Of a stretch of 64,000 bases of DNA, positions 22,577 to 33,434 are shown one piece after another. Positions within the stretch are counted from its first letter, which is position 1; every line of letters starts with the position of its first letter. The notes under the pieces were generated by a model. It was not told the DNA's origin, did not search any database, and saw nothing but the letters and a program-made list of their open reading frames with translations. Origin of the DNA: Episyrphus balteatus (lineage: Eukaryota > Arthropoda > Insecta > Diptera > Syrphidae); the NCBI RefSeq assembly GCF_945859705.1, contig NC_079136.1, positions 42,131,307 through 42,195,306 of the forward strand, in the 5' to 3' direction. A program made the translations under genes and the position numbers.

Positions 22577-22677
22577 GACCCCATGGCTGGTCGATGGGTG
22601 GGATTGGTTGTGTTTTTATGAGTTTCCGTGATGTGTGGTGCTCGCCTGCAGTGTGATTTATAGATTCCGCTTTCCGT

Positions 22678-23094
22678 TCAGCAGCAGAAGTAATTTTCTT
22701 CAACTGATGATGGAGGAAATCTTTGTCGTCTTAGAGGTGGCGATGGGGGCGGCGGTGGGGTTGGTGATATGATGGCTGTGGGTGTAGGTGATTTAATAGG
22801 AATGATTATGTCGTCGCTTGCGGCCTCTATAATGCCAATTCCACTCGCTAACGTCGTCGTTATCGTCGTCGTCGTAATTGTCGCCGTTGTTGTTGTCGCC
22901 GTCGTCGTTGTGGCTGCTAGGAAAATAATGGAGATGATACTTTCACTACTTTGACTAATGTTGTTTTGCTGCCTACTTTCCCGCAGCGATTTCTGCGGCG
23001 GCGGCGGAGGTGGCTGATGATGTATTTGAGTATCTGAGTGTCTAATGGTGAATGCGATTATGTTGTATTTGTATGGCTGTTCTTTTGTATCCAT
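22678..23094 (-). other. Upstream ORF of 138 codons in the 5' leader
   Basis: An open frame with an ATG in fair context (TAAATGG) running to a stop at 22678, in a different frame from the receptor. The product would be low-complexity: a proline run, a hydrophobic stretch (SIISIIFLAA), then a Thr/Ala-rich tract from (ACA/ACG)n repeats, then more prolines. Drosophila 5-HT7 does have a hydrophobic signal-like segment in its long N-terminus, so an upstream coding exon is conceivable. However, I found no good splice donor that would join this frame to the receptor. Most likely it is a leader uORF or chance. Confidence 0.25.
22845..22920. repeat. GTC/GTT trinucleotide repeat tract in the 5-HT7 leader
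   Basis: An imperfect run of gtc and gtt triplets with occasional gcc (read on the plus strand), equal to GAC/AAC on the transcript strand. Such tracts are common in fly 5' leaders and are often length-polymorphic. Confidence 0.8.
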
Positions 23095-23600
23095 TTATGA
23101 AAGATCATTAAAATGATGTCTTCGGGTTGTTGTTGCTGGTTTGAGGCTGATGGTGTGGCGTGGGGTTGACACAATTATGAGGACGTTTTGATGTCTTGAG
23201 GGATGATGACGTAGATTGGTGGTTTTGTGCTTGTAAGCTTTTGATTTAATCTTAAATCCATTTATCATAATAATTTTCAGTTCGTTTTTCTTTTTTGTAT
23301 TTTGTTCACCTTCAATAAATGTTCAGTACAACCAGCCTAAGAGATGTCTTGTTATTACTTGTAATGAGCGTTATTTAGCTTTTGTTGTGGTTTTATTTCT
23401 TTTTTTTTCAGTTACTTTTTCTTATTTAAAAATCAATACAAAGAAGGTGATTTTTTTTCTTTGTTTGAATATATTTTTTTTATCAGGGAGAGGGTTTTCG
23501 GGGTTGAAAACCTTTTTTTTTTTTTTGAAGATTTCCTTTGTTGTTAGGTGATGGTCCTTAAATTTGTCTGGGAATTTTTTTTGATTGTTTTGGTTGTCGG

Positions 23601-23640
23601 CTGCTGCAAAATGAAAAAGAAAAACACAAAAAATTGTGGT
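23601..23640 (-). promoter_or_regulatory. Predicted 3' splice site upstream of the 5-HT7 leader
   Basis: On the minus strand a long pyrimidine tract (ttttttgtgtttttcttttt) leads to CATTTTGCAG, with the exon starting at 23603 (CAGCCGACAACC) or 23600. The strong consensus and the change of composition here suggest an upstream intron extending to higher coordinates. Confidence 0.5.
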
Positions 23641-24149
23641 TAAGAAAATTTATATTCAATTCAATTATAAGGGTTAAAATGGTTTAAAAAATTATTCAAA
23701 TAGAACTAATTCGATTGAACGCATTGATTTGCGGATGAAAGTGTTTACTGATTACAAAGACAAATGACATTTTTGTGTTTTTATTTTGTGTGAAAGGGAT
23801 ACCAAACTTACAAAAAAAAGGAAGGAAATAAATCAATGAGCCAATTTATAAAATTCAATATAAAGACAAAAAAGGTTTTTTTTTTGTGTGGGTGACTTTT
23901 GGTTATTCATTGGAAGATTTTTAAGTTTTTTTGAGGGTTCAAATTACTACTTTTTCCAATGGGAATGTGTAGGTTACATTTCAATATATTTTTTTTTATG
24001 TTTTTGTAACTCTTTGTATGTTTTCCACTTTTATTAAGTTATCATTTAGAATATAGTCGAAAGTAAAACATTAGTAAATCTATTCAAATGAAAAAAAATT
24101 CAAAAACTTATTTTTTTGGTAAAAAGTCCTGCAAAACACCAAAAATTTC
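23641..24149. other. Probable intronic spacer, nothing recognised
   Basis: AT-rich with T runs; no gene or repeat end seen. Confidence 0.4.
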
Positions 24150-25095
24150 CACTTGAAATTTTTAGGCTAAAATTTCAATTATAAATTAAAAATAAACTAT
24201 TAGAGATACAAAACTCTTATTTGATAGATAATAACCTAAAGTCGAATACACATGAATGATTTTTGAAAATTCTGTCATTTAGTAGGGTAAATAGGGGTAA
24301 AACAAAATTGAAAAATGTGGCTATTTTCTAAACGCGACGTTGCAAAAAGTTGAATTTTTTTTAAATCGATAGGTAAATTTATTTTAAGGCTGAAAATGGT
24401 ATTGAAAAAATTCTAAAAAAATTCAAAACCAATTTATAAATGGTTTTTTAAAATTACAACAAGAGGTAAACCTTTGACAGAGTAGTGATTTTATAGGTAG
24501 GAGACATTTTTTTTTGACAATTTGAAAAACGTCATTCGTTAAATAATATAAACAAATTAGGGGTCTGATACGGATTTTTTTTTAAGTATCTGCGTTTCAA
24601 AATACGAATTTTTTGTAAAACAACTCCCTTTTTGGGTAAGTTTTTATTTTTATTAATTTTTCGTAGCGTTCAAGAAATCTCAAACTTATAGGACATGTAG
24701 TCTATAACCGTGAGCATGCATGCACAAAAAATTTAAAAACGATTTTTGAACGTTTAACTGGAAAAAACAAATATTTTTAAGCCCAAGTTTTTTGACCGTT
24801 TTTAATTGTTTTTTATTTTTTTCTATATTGCGCGAAATTTCAATTAATTTTGTATTCAGAATTTTGAGATAACGGTAAAAAAAGTTCTATTTTTCAACAC
24901 GATTTTTCTTTTGATCTAGAGCAGATACAAATTTTTATTGAAGCGTCATGACGCGTAATATAAAAGATGAAATAATTTAAGCTTTAAGGTAATTGAAAAA
25001 AAGAAGATCGATTGTCTTGCTTTTTTTGATGAATGGTGATTGGGTTCGAAAAATTCTAGCTTATTCTGTAGATGTCATGCAGACATGGTTTACGA
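24150..25095 (+). repeat. Repeat R2, copy a (partial)
   Basis: Matches 40540-41400 in order and orientation: acttgaaatttttag, attagagatacaaaac, gggtaaataggggtaaaac, tattttctaaacgcgac, gtagtgattttataggtagg, aggggtctgatacggatttt, ttttgagataacggtaaa. The GACGTGATAACGT end is missing on the left, and the part after 24950 is shortened. No coding potential. Confidence 0.75.
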
Positions 25096-25473
25096 AGGTT
25101 ACATGGTGAAAACTGTCTTGAAACGAATGAATTTTGATTTCACAAAATCCACTGCAATTCTACCTTTTTCCGAAACACCTTCGAATAATTGTAAAATGTA
25201 ACTACATAGAATCTACATAAGTGCATTTGAATATTTCACTCAATCAAGGTTGCTTTTTTTTAGTAAGAAACCGACTTAAAATACGTGCCAAGTAAAATAT
25301 TTTCAAAATTCCGTACGTATTTCTGTGTGGAATAATGTTTTAAAGATTTGTACTACTCGTAGCTACGGAGATGTTAATAATTTAATTGATAGTTGTTTCT
25401 GTTTTCATATGATTTTTATGTAAAGTTGGGTCACTGTGGCGTATACGTAATATTTAATTTGCTTTTACTATTT

Positions 25474-27290
25474 CGCTGGCTGAGAATTATAGGGTTGTAT
25501 GTCAACTCACCTTAGTTTTGAGAAAATCGATCTCAAAGTTTTTTAAGGCTGGTTTTTGGATAAAATAGTTACATAGCAGTAAAGTATTGATGTAATGTTA
25601 TAAAGGACCCTAAAAAAACATTAATTTCATCACAAAAAAAGATTCTATGAGCATTTTTGAAAAATGACATAGAACCTTTTTATGAAAAAGTTTGTAAACA
25701 AATTTGAAAAAGGTTCTACGTTCAACATAGATCCTTGTAGTTATAAAGAGCTTACATGTAAGAAATGGATTTTTGAAATAGGCTTTGATTTAATTTAATT
25801 TTACTCAAGTTTTGCACAAAACAGTCAAATTCTATTTTAAATAGCAGAAAAAAATACCACAAATCACAATTCCTGCTTTTGTTGAATTAGGTATACAGAA
25901 AAAAGACATGCTAAAAACAATTAGAATTTGTATTAAATCAATCGGATTTTTGCATGTTTTTTTTTACCAAAAAGACAGTCGTCTTAATCATCTTCTACAG
26001 TGCAAAATATATGCAAAAAAAAAAATTTTAAGTTTGTTTAATATTTTAATTTTAATAATAATGCAATTAAAATTAATGAAAAATAATTTCAATCTTAGCA
26101 GGTATCTACACTTTCTATCACTTTGATTTAAAAAAAGTTAAAAAAAATGTTACTTATATTTATTAGAAATCTTATTAATTTAAGAGGATTGGATTTTAGA
26201 GGAGTATCGTCTTGATTCGAAGTGCTTTATTTGTCTCCATGTATAATTTGTATATACATACATGTATATACATTAATCATAGAAATAAACTAATATAATT
26301 ATAAAGATGAATAACGAAGAGTTCTTCGGTTAGTAGAGTAAAATCCTGACCTTTGAAAAAAAAATTACTCAATTTTTTCCAATTTTTTTTCAACTAATAC
26401 AACTAAAAATTAGTTAATTTTTTGTTTAATATTTTTGTTTTTTGGGTACTAAGGTGAAAGCTGAATCTCGTTAGCAGTTGCTTTATCCTAGTATATCTTG
26501 CCATCGGCTTTAGGTTTGTCCGAAGGTACTTCTTAGGTACTTTTTGAGTTTTGACTTCTTTTGTTTTAAGTTAAGGAATCTAAGTGTTTCTTTAACTTTA
26601 GGTTTATTAATACAAACTATGAAATTCCCAACCTCGATTATGAAAAAAAAAAAAAGTTTTCAAAAAATCACTTCCAATTCTTGGCACACAAAAAACATTA
26701 GTCTAATTTAATGATAATGTAAGAATATCTAGGTTAGGTAATCCGAATGAATTATTGCAAAAGTTAAGGTTTGATAGTACATATTTTGGTTTAAAGAGTA
26801 CAAAACGAAATACAAAAATTCTTTACTGTTTAGCAAATGCCCTGGAGTGAAATCCGCTAACTTGATAGTTATAGTCAAAAACGACGAATTATGGAGGAAA
26901 ATCGTCGTTTTTGACTGTCAACTATTGACTATCAAGTTAGCCGACTCCACCCCTGTTGTTCAATACCAGCGAAACATCAAAAGATCTTTTATTTTTACTT
27001 TAGTTAAAAAAATATCATTTCCATAAGATGTCATTTTGAAAAATTTGCATAAAAGAGTTCTATGTATCAATGTATTTTTTTGTTTGAAAAAAATCAGTAA
27101 AACGGTTCTATGTTGCAATTTGAATAACATAGAACCTTATTATATTAATACATTGATGTGAAATCATGAAAGTTGTATGTCTTTTTTACCATTAATTTTT
27201 TTCTAATTTTTTTTTTTATTTTATTTTTTTTTTATAAAACTCATTTTTTGTATTTTGTATGAAATACACCCTTATAATTCTCAGCCAGCG
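25474..27290. mobile_element. 1.8 kb TIR element with CGCTGGCTGAGAATTATA ends
   Basis: Left CGCTGGCTGAGAATTATA is mirrored at 27273-27290. ATTT on both sides is a possible 4-bp target duplication. Further inside, a GTTCTATG / CATAGAAC motif recurs in both orientations (25642-25735 and 27055-27140), extending the inverted structure. A hairpin element is nested at 26840-26955. The AT-rich open frame at 25908-26126 has no recognisable domain, so the element is non-autonomous. Confidence 0.75.
26840..26955. mobile_element. Hairpin MITE nested in the 25474-27290 element
   Basis: The left arm (GCTAACTTGATAGTTATAGT, then CAAAAACGACGA) and right arm (TCGTCGTTTTTGACTGTCAA, then ACTATCAAGTTAGC) pair along about 45 bp with a loop of about 15 bp. 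The outer end reads GTGGAGTCGGC. No coding potential. Confidence 0.75.
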
Positions 27291-29489
27291 ATTTGTTGAC
27301 TCTTTTTTTCACTTTTTTGTCAGTGTTACCTATTAAAAATGTTTAAATAATTTAACGTTAGAAATCGTTAAAGGCAACATTTTTGCAAATTGTTTTATGT
27401 ACCTATTAGGAAGCTTTAAAAATATGTTTCATTTTTAAGCATATTCCGAAAACACCAAAATCTCAGAATATTGCAATGAGTGTGATTCCTACTACATTAC
27501 ATATTATGCGAATTTGCTCAAATCATACAAATTCTCTACGACAATCTAAAAAAAAAAAAACAACAATTTTTATGAAAACTTATTAAAAACATAGTTTGCT
27601 GTCTAGTTTTAACAAACATTATTTTTATTTGAATTCATTATTTTTTTAGTTTTAATTCTTCATTTTTCCTTAAAACATAGATAACTGATAAGAGTACTTT
27701 TTGAATGGTTTTAAACTTAAAACAAAGTAAATGAATACTAAACGTCATGTTTTGTCAATCATTTTTTCCGACTTACACCCTTTGAGGAAATGAAATTCTC
27801 AACTCTCAAAACTCTCAAAAGCCGAAGGCCTTTCAAGTTTTCAAAATTCCACCTTTGATATTTTATTCTTGTCACACCTTTTTCAAATATTAAATTTTTT
27901 TTTGTCAACACCCCTTAAGTCAAAAGAAAAATTCTAAAAGACAAAAGAATCCCGCCAATTTTTCACTTGAAAAGCCCTTAACATACACAGATGTGTTATT
28001 TTATGTACGATTACAGTTATATATCATCTAAGAAAAGTTCAAAAATCCCCCAAAACAAAATACATACAAACTGGTGTGGGATCAAGGGATTAACCCGCCA
28101 TGGCACTCTTAGAATACCTACGGAAACACATGAATTGTCTAAGAAGGTGTAAGAAATCCATTTAGTTTTTAAAGTACCTTCCTAACATATCCGACCGGAA
28201 CGGCGGTATTGTAGCTGTTATGTATAGCAGATGTGTTTGTGTTTGGTGTTGTCACCATCCGACAACCGTTTTCAACCGCCAAAACCACCAAACACGAGGC
28301 TAACATTTACCCAAAAAGTGTAAAGGTGTTTGTGTAAACTTCTTGATCAAAATGAAAAAAAAAAAAAATGAAAAGACCGTATAATCCGATGTCAAGTTAA
28401 TGCTCTTAAAGACTTTACAAAATCTTGAAATATTTCTTACCCCAGAGGTGGATTTAATGCGATCTAAAATTGAATACACACATGTGCTTTGGAGTTTCTT
28501 CCTCACTTTTTTTTTGTTCACCAGTTTTTTGCTAATAAAAAGGGTAACAAGACAATGAAGAACAAAGTGATTTCTTCAAGGATTATGTTTTATTATCCGG
28601 CTAAAGAGAGGGGCTCAACAGAAATGTGGTTATATGTTTTCAAGTCTAATTAAGAGAATGAAATTTATGATCAAAAGGATTTTCGGATATTTATGGTTTA
28701 CAGCGGGTTTATTTTTGGAGATTGTTTTTAATTTATTACAATGAGATTTATGGGGTGTATTTTATTTCCTTAGTTGGTTAAAAAGGTGCTTAGAGAGGTA
28801 AATTCAAATGAGCTGGAAGTGTTAAGTTTTCATCTTCACATTGCTTTGCAACAATAAAGACATTGTTGGTTAAGGTAGAGTAAGTGTGGAAAATATGACC
28901 GACTTGGGTTGTATGGCCTACCACATAGTTGTTCCAAAAGTAAAACCTATAAGCATATATAAAGCACGATCCAACAAAGGGTTGGCAAGAAGAAAATTTA
29001 GGGACATTTTGGCCTCGTTAATTTCGCTGTGTCTGAAATGGCCTCTCATATGTTGGTAAGATATTCATTAGGCAAAATTTTTATATTTTGACTTTTAACT
29101 TCCTTGAAGAACTTTGGACCATATTCAACACCCAGTGGGCCATATTTACCGCATCAACATTTAACTTCTTTTTATCAAAGCTTAATTTTCTTTATTTACT
29201 TTCAGATATAAGCAAATACACCTGTTCAATATTACCAATCAACTCGGAAATTGATACATTTATATTGACTTCCTGGGAGCAATCAATTGCATACGCATTG
29301 TAGAAACAAAAGTGGTCCAAGATAACACTAGACCGATAACAACAATAGAAAAGCAACAATATCACAACAAAAGTCGAAGTATTCAAGTCCTTTCTTAAAG
29401 GACACTTTACATCGAATCTAAGTTGAAGCAAATATTTAAAGGACCCTACTACCGAAAAATTGTCAGCTAAATAAAAAACAAATTTTAAA
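27291..29489. other. Spacer without recognised gene
   Basis: Mixed composition. 28050-28300 is less AT-biased (ggatcaagggattaacccgcc, ccgaccggaacggcgg) and might be a regulatory or exon segment, but I see no frame to support it. A 110-codon minus frame at 29192-29524 runs across a hairpin end and has no recognisable motif. Confidence 0.4.
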
Positions 29490-29608
29490 TTCAAATTCAA
29501 AGTCGAAAAAAATCTATGACTCAACGTTTCGTAGATACAAATTATTTTTGAACTACCTATGTCTCAAAAAACGTGACCACATAGATTTTTTTCGACTTTG
29601 GATTTGAA
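29490..29608. repeat. Short palindrome with ~29 bp arms
   Basis: TTCAAAGTCGAAAAAAATCT on the left is mirrored by AGATTTTTTTCGACTTTGGA on the right around about 60 bp. It is probably a tiny MITE remnant. Confidence 0.65.
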
Positions 29609-30785
29609 TAAAGAACATTAACATTAACCGAAAAATAAATTCTCAGTTTTATTGAACATTGAAAATTTTCATTATATCGTGTTTTCTAATATTTACTTAA
29701 GATCATATCTAGTTGACAAGCGTATATAATCCCAATATATTCAATTTTCTTATGAAACATAAATAAAAAAGGTCCCAGAATTCCAGAATTGTGCTTATTT
29801 AAAAAATCAATGAACAACTAGCGTAATAACAGGTCTTAAAGTGTTTTTTACTAACTTGGCATTTTTCGGACTTTATTTTTAAAATTATGAAGATTTTTTT
29901 TTAAAGAATATGAATTTATGAATCCTAAATCTAAGATCTAACACCTTTTTGACATGAAATTTGGCAAATTTCTAGCTTCTATACTGTTTTGAAAATTAAA
30001 ATTCTATTTTAAGGCTTATTCTTTGCGCCATTTTCCAAATTTCCTGACATTTCGTCAAAAAATGGCCTCAGACCGAACAAAATCTTTTTTAGGAATCACA
30101 ATACTTTGTATCAACTTTATGTAACTGCAGTCGATTCTTAGTTCCGCTAAAGCAAATGGTCATAAGAACTGTGTCGAAGCGAAAAATTGACAATATCCTC
30201 TTTAAGTATTTTTTAGTAGAAAAATTCGTAGTTAAAAGTTTAAAATAGCTCTGCTTACCTTAGAAGAATTTAAAAGTGTACCGAATATAAAATGCCCGAA
30301 TATTCTTCGGCATCTCTAGTCGGTATAAAGAGTGATTAATTGTTAGTTGTTTGAAAATTATTTCGTACAATTTTATATATATACAAACATTGAAAAATGG
30401 AATCTATTATATCAATTAAGTTCTAAATTAAATCAGGAATACTTAAAACTAAAAATTTTAAATAATCCATAAACTTAAATTATTTAATTTTCTAATTTGA
30501 AACAATTTTAAATAAAAAGCTAAAAATATAACGAAATGTTTTACATAGGTAGGTACTACACTCTCTGAATAAATGAATACATTTATTTTCGTTTATACAA
30601 TAGATAAAGAGTTAAAAACTAATTTTTTGAAAAATCCCTTACCAAGCGTTGTAATTTTTGTTTTTTCTTATAAAAACTTCATCGACAGCTTCTTTAACGA
30701 TACAAAATTGGTAGAGACTTTAAGGGGTTATACCTAGTTGTAATTTCGAAAAAAATCAAGTAATTTTTTTTTGCATAATTTTGAA
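29609..30785. other. Spacer without recognised gene
   Basis: AT-rich; nothing recognised. Confidence 0.4.
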
Positions 30786-31212
30786 TGTACATATTAGAGT
30801 GACCGCAAAAAATCGATTTTCGAAATTTTGGTCGGGGGAACCCCATAAAATGTCCCGCCTTTGCAGATTTTTAGATAGCCAAAATTTCAGCTCGATTGGA
30901 TAACTCTAAATGGTGCCGACACTCGCTCAAAGTATCAAAAATCTTTGTTTTTTCACTGTCGAAGAAAATTAGCTCTAGCTCCCAAACAGATCGGGTTATT
31001 TTCACTTTTTATATATTAAATTAAAGGTAGTGTTGCTACACATAATTCAGATGCTTAATTTGTTTAGTTTTACTTAAAAAGAAACATTTTGTCATCAATT
31101 TAAATTTTCAGTACTTACCTCAAAAAGAGCTGAAGTGCAAACTCAATTTAAAATTAAACTTTTTTTTAAACTGTTTTATTTAAAAAAAACGAAACATTTA
31201 ACAGAATTCTAA

Positions 31213-31516
31213 GGCTGTGTGTGAATTGCGTTAAATAGTTAACACCGTGTAAAATTTTTGACACTATTGAGGTGAACAAAAAAATTTCAGCTGTATGGCT
31301 TATTGTTTAATATTTTTCTCTGCTTCTTTTCTGCTATGAAACTCCTTTTTAATAAAAAAAAAACAAAACAAAACCATCTGCAAAAAAAATTTAACTCAAA
31401 TTTAACTAGGTCCCAGAGCCCAATAAATTTTTAAAAGCTGAAAATTTTTGTATTCACCTCAATAGTGTCAAAAATTTTACACTATGTTAACTATTTTACG
31501 CAATTCACACACGTCC
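31213..31516. mobile_element. Harbinger-like MITE nested in the TIR transposon
   Basis: A 304 bp element with ends GGCTGTGTGTGAATTGCG and, from the other strand, GGACGTGTGTGAATTGCG. The arms are about 75 bp. TAA precedes (31210-31212) and follows (31517-31519) it, matching the TWA target duplication of PIF/Harbinger elements. No coding potential. Confidence 0.8.
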
Positions 31517-31742
31517 TAAAAAACAAAAAAAATAACATCGTGTTACATTTCTTATACATAATTAATGAAGTAAATACTAAAAAAAATTAATCAAGAGATT
31601 TACAAAGTAGTTTTGGAAGCATCAGGATACAATTTTCGGCACTCACTGACTACTTGAAGTACATATTGTTTTTGTTCCTCATCTTTAGTTCAAAGGTTAT
31701 TAAAATCGGTTATTAATTTGACTCCTCTTTCTGTCATGTCAT

Positions 31743-32376
31743 TTACGACTTTAAGTGGTTGCACTTTTTTAAAGCCTTCTTTAAAATGCGGGTTTCCGGC
31801 CAAGGATTAGGAGGTTCTTTGAGAAAACTTGTGTCTATTTTCAATCGGCTGAAAAAGATCAATGTTTCTTTGTTCACAATATTTTTTAACCCTGCTGTGA
31901 CAAATTGTTCATCTTCATGTGTCTGTAGCTTTGGATTTACTATTCTGTTGGTTTCCGTTTCACTGGTTTTCAAAATTATGTTGGCCGTTTCTAATTTTTC
32001 GCCATCTCGTAAAGTTAGGTCAAAGAACGCCAGACCTGCCAGCTCTGAACTCAAATACCATAAATGGTTTGAGAATTTAGCAAAAGCCTTCTCTGAAATA
32101 TATTTGTCTATCTTGCGGTATTCAATGCGATTACGCAAAAGATCAAGATCTTGTTTAGGAGCCAGATAAGCTCTTGGGGCATTAAACCAAGCAAACGTTT
32201 TTTCTTGTTGAATGTAAGTCTGATTTTGAAACTACAAAGTCAATTGGATTTTGCCCTAGTGCTTCTATTGTATCTATAATTATGCCAGAAGCATTTCTAT
32301 CAGATGCCTTACATTGGTCCAATAACATAGAAAGTTTCATTGTTAATAGCTCTTTCACCCCACGACTATACCTCAT
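31743..32376 (-). pseudogene. Joined N- and C-terminal remnants of a mobile-element protein
   Basis: Two frames read from 32376 downwards. The first (32376-32182, 64 codons) has YSRGVKELLTMKLSMLLDQC, SDRNASGIIIDTIEALGQNP and DFVVSKSDLHSTRKN. After a frame change near 32180 the second continues FAWFNAPRAYLAPKQDLDLL, then a 131-codon open frame to 31743 with KFSNHLWYLSSELAGLAFFD near its start. From memory, the same two blocks occur at opposite ends of large transposase-like proteins found in several arthropods and other animals, separated by several hundred residues. Here they lie about 10 codons apart, so the central part (presumed catalytic) is deleted. It is flanked by the long inverted repeats of its transposon. 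I cannot name the superfamily with confidence. It is a dead relic. Confidence 0.6.
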
Positions 32377-32745
32377 ACTTTTGATACCCGAGGGCCCAGA
32401 GATAGAGAAACATCCATTCTATCCCAATCCGCAGAATAAAACAGTTAAAAAAAAGTTTAATTTTAAATCGAGTTTGCACTTCAGCTCTTTTTGAGGTATG
32501 TACTGAAAATTTAAATTGATGTCAATATTTTTCTTTTTTAGTAAAACTAAACAAATTTAGCATCTGAATTATGTGTTACAACACTACCTTTAATTTAATA
32601 TATAAAAAGTGAAAATAACTCGATCTGTCTGGGAGCTAGAGCTAATTTTCTTCGAAAAACAGTGAAAAAACAGAGATTTTTGATACTTTGAGCGAGTGTC
32701 GGCACCATTTAGAGTTATCCAATCGAGCTGAAATTTTGGCTATAT

Positions 32746-32953
32746 ATGTACTACATATACAATAATGTTGTCCGCGAATTCCACATTGATACAGCAGTTA
32801 GTTTCCGAGAAAATACGTTTTTATCCTTTTAACTCAGTTTACATGGTTCAAAAAATTTTTAAACGCGTTTTTCTCGAAACTGTGTTTTCAAAGTCGGTGA
32901 GCAAAATTTCCCCGAAACGGCTGGAGCTTGAAATTTTTACACAATTTTCTTAG
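32746..32953. repeat. Repeat-like AT-rich segment
   Basis: Contains ttctcgaaactgtgttttca and ccgaaacggctggagcttg, of the same style as the R1/R3 repeats (cgaaaacggct, agctcgagat), but no clear boundaries. A 62-codon frame at 32765-32953 is chance. Confidence 0.35.
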
Positions 32954-33122
32954 ATACTTTTACAAGGTAATGAACGAAGGAATAAGGCTTTAACAAAAAA
33001 TCGATTTCTTAGGCCACTTTAAATTGTAAATTTTCGTGAAAAAAACGATTTTTATCTTTGGGAAGCCGCCATTTTGTCAAAAATTAAAATTTTGACTATT
33101 CCTTCGTTCATTACTTGTATTC
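32954..33122. mobile_element. Short inverted-repeat element (TAATGAACGAAGGAATA)
   Basis: TACAAGGTAATGAACGAAGG on the left is mirrored by CCTTCGTTCATTACTTGTA on the right, with about 25 bp arms and a T/A-rich interior. No coding potential. Confidence 0.65.
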
Positions 33123-33209
33123 GTCTATCCCAGAAATGAATCTTTTGGATTTTCAAATTTTAGGGGGGGTGGGTTAAACCCCATAACCCCTCCCCTAAAT
33201 ACGGCTATG

Positions 33210-33434
33210 ATCGAATCTACAACTCTTGGGTTACTAGGCGAATGCTTTACCAACGTGCTATCTCACAGTTGAAAATTAGAATGATAAAATGCAACAAAAG
33301 CTGAAGTCCAACAAAAATAAAAAAAAAAACTTACATTGTTTTAATTTTATTTTGAAGAAGTTTCATGTTAAGTTTTTTAACATTAAATCAACGTTGAACA
33401 TTTTACATTTTACGTTGCATTTTTTCCCTCAGTG
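33210..33434 (-). mobile_element. TIR element with tRNA-like part, copy 2 (right end lost)
   Basis: On the minus strand it starts CACTGAGGGAAAAAATGCAA at 33434. It continues with the same internal sequence as 15477-15700, including ggacttcagcttttgttgc and the tRNA-like GATAGCACGTTGGTAAAGC ... GATTCGATC. It stops matching right after the B box, near 33213, where a different sequence (atagccgtatttagggg) follows. The A and B boxes carry substitutions (GTTGG for GTGG, GATTCGATC for GGTTCGATC), so this copy is weaker as a pol III promoter. Confidence 0.7.

Larger units (their letters stand above)
22464..23603 (-). other. Probable 5' leader exon sequence of 5-HT7
   Basis: Upstream of the receptor frame the DNA stays comparatively GC-rich and CAA/ACC-rich on the minus strand to about 23230, unlike the AT-rich repeats beyond. 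It ends at a good splice acceptor near 23604. This fits a long 5' UTR continuous with the coding exon. Alternatively, part of it (22450-22576) could be a short intron; see the acceptor and donor entries. Confidence 0.5.
30786..32745. mobile_element. Internally deleted DNA transposon with ~300 bp terminal inverted repeats
   Basis: The segment from tagccaaaatttcagctcg (about 30887) to gcaaactcaatttaaaat (about 31155) is mirrored at about 32465-32743. Shared sequence includes gtgccgacactcgctcaaag and ctgaagtgcaaactc. The left side extends a further 100 bp with no mirror on the right, so the right end is probably truncated. Inside are the minus-strand protein remnants at 31743-32376 and a nested MITE at 31213-31516. 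The middle of the protein-coding region is missing, which would make this a non-autonomous derivative. Confidence 0.75.

Noticed and set aside
22678..23094. First coding exon of the receptor
   Set aside because: Wrong frame for a direct join and no convincing donor site; kept only as a uORF.
29192..29524. 110-codon minus-strand gene
   Set aside because: No recognisable motif, overlaps a palindrome, AT-driven composition, and no neighbouring coding signal.
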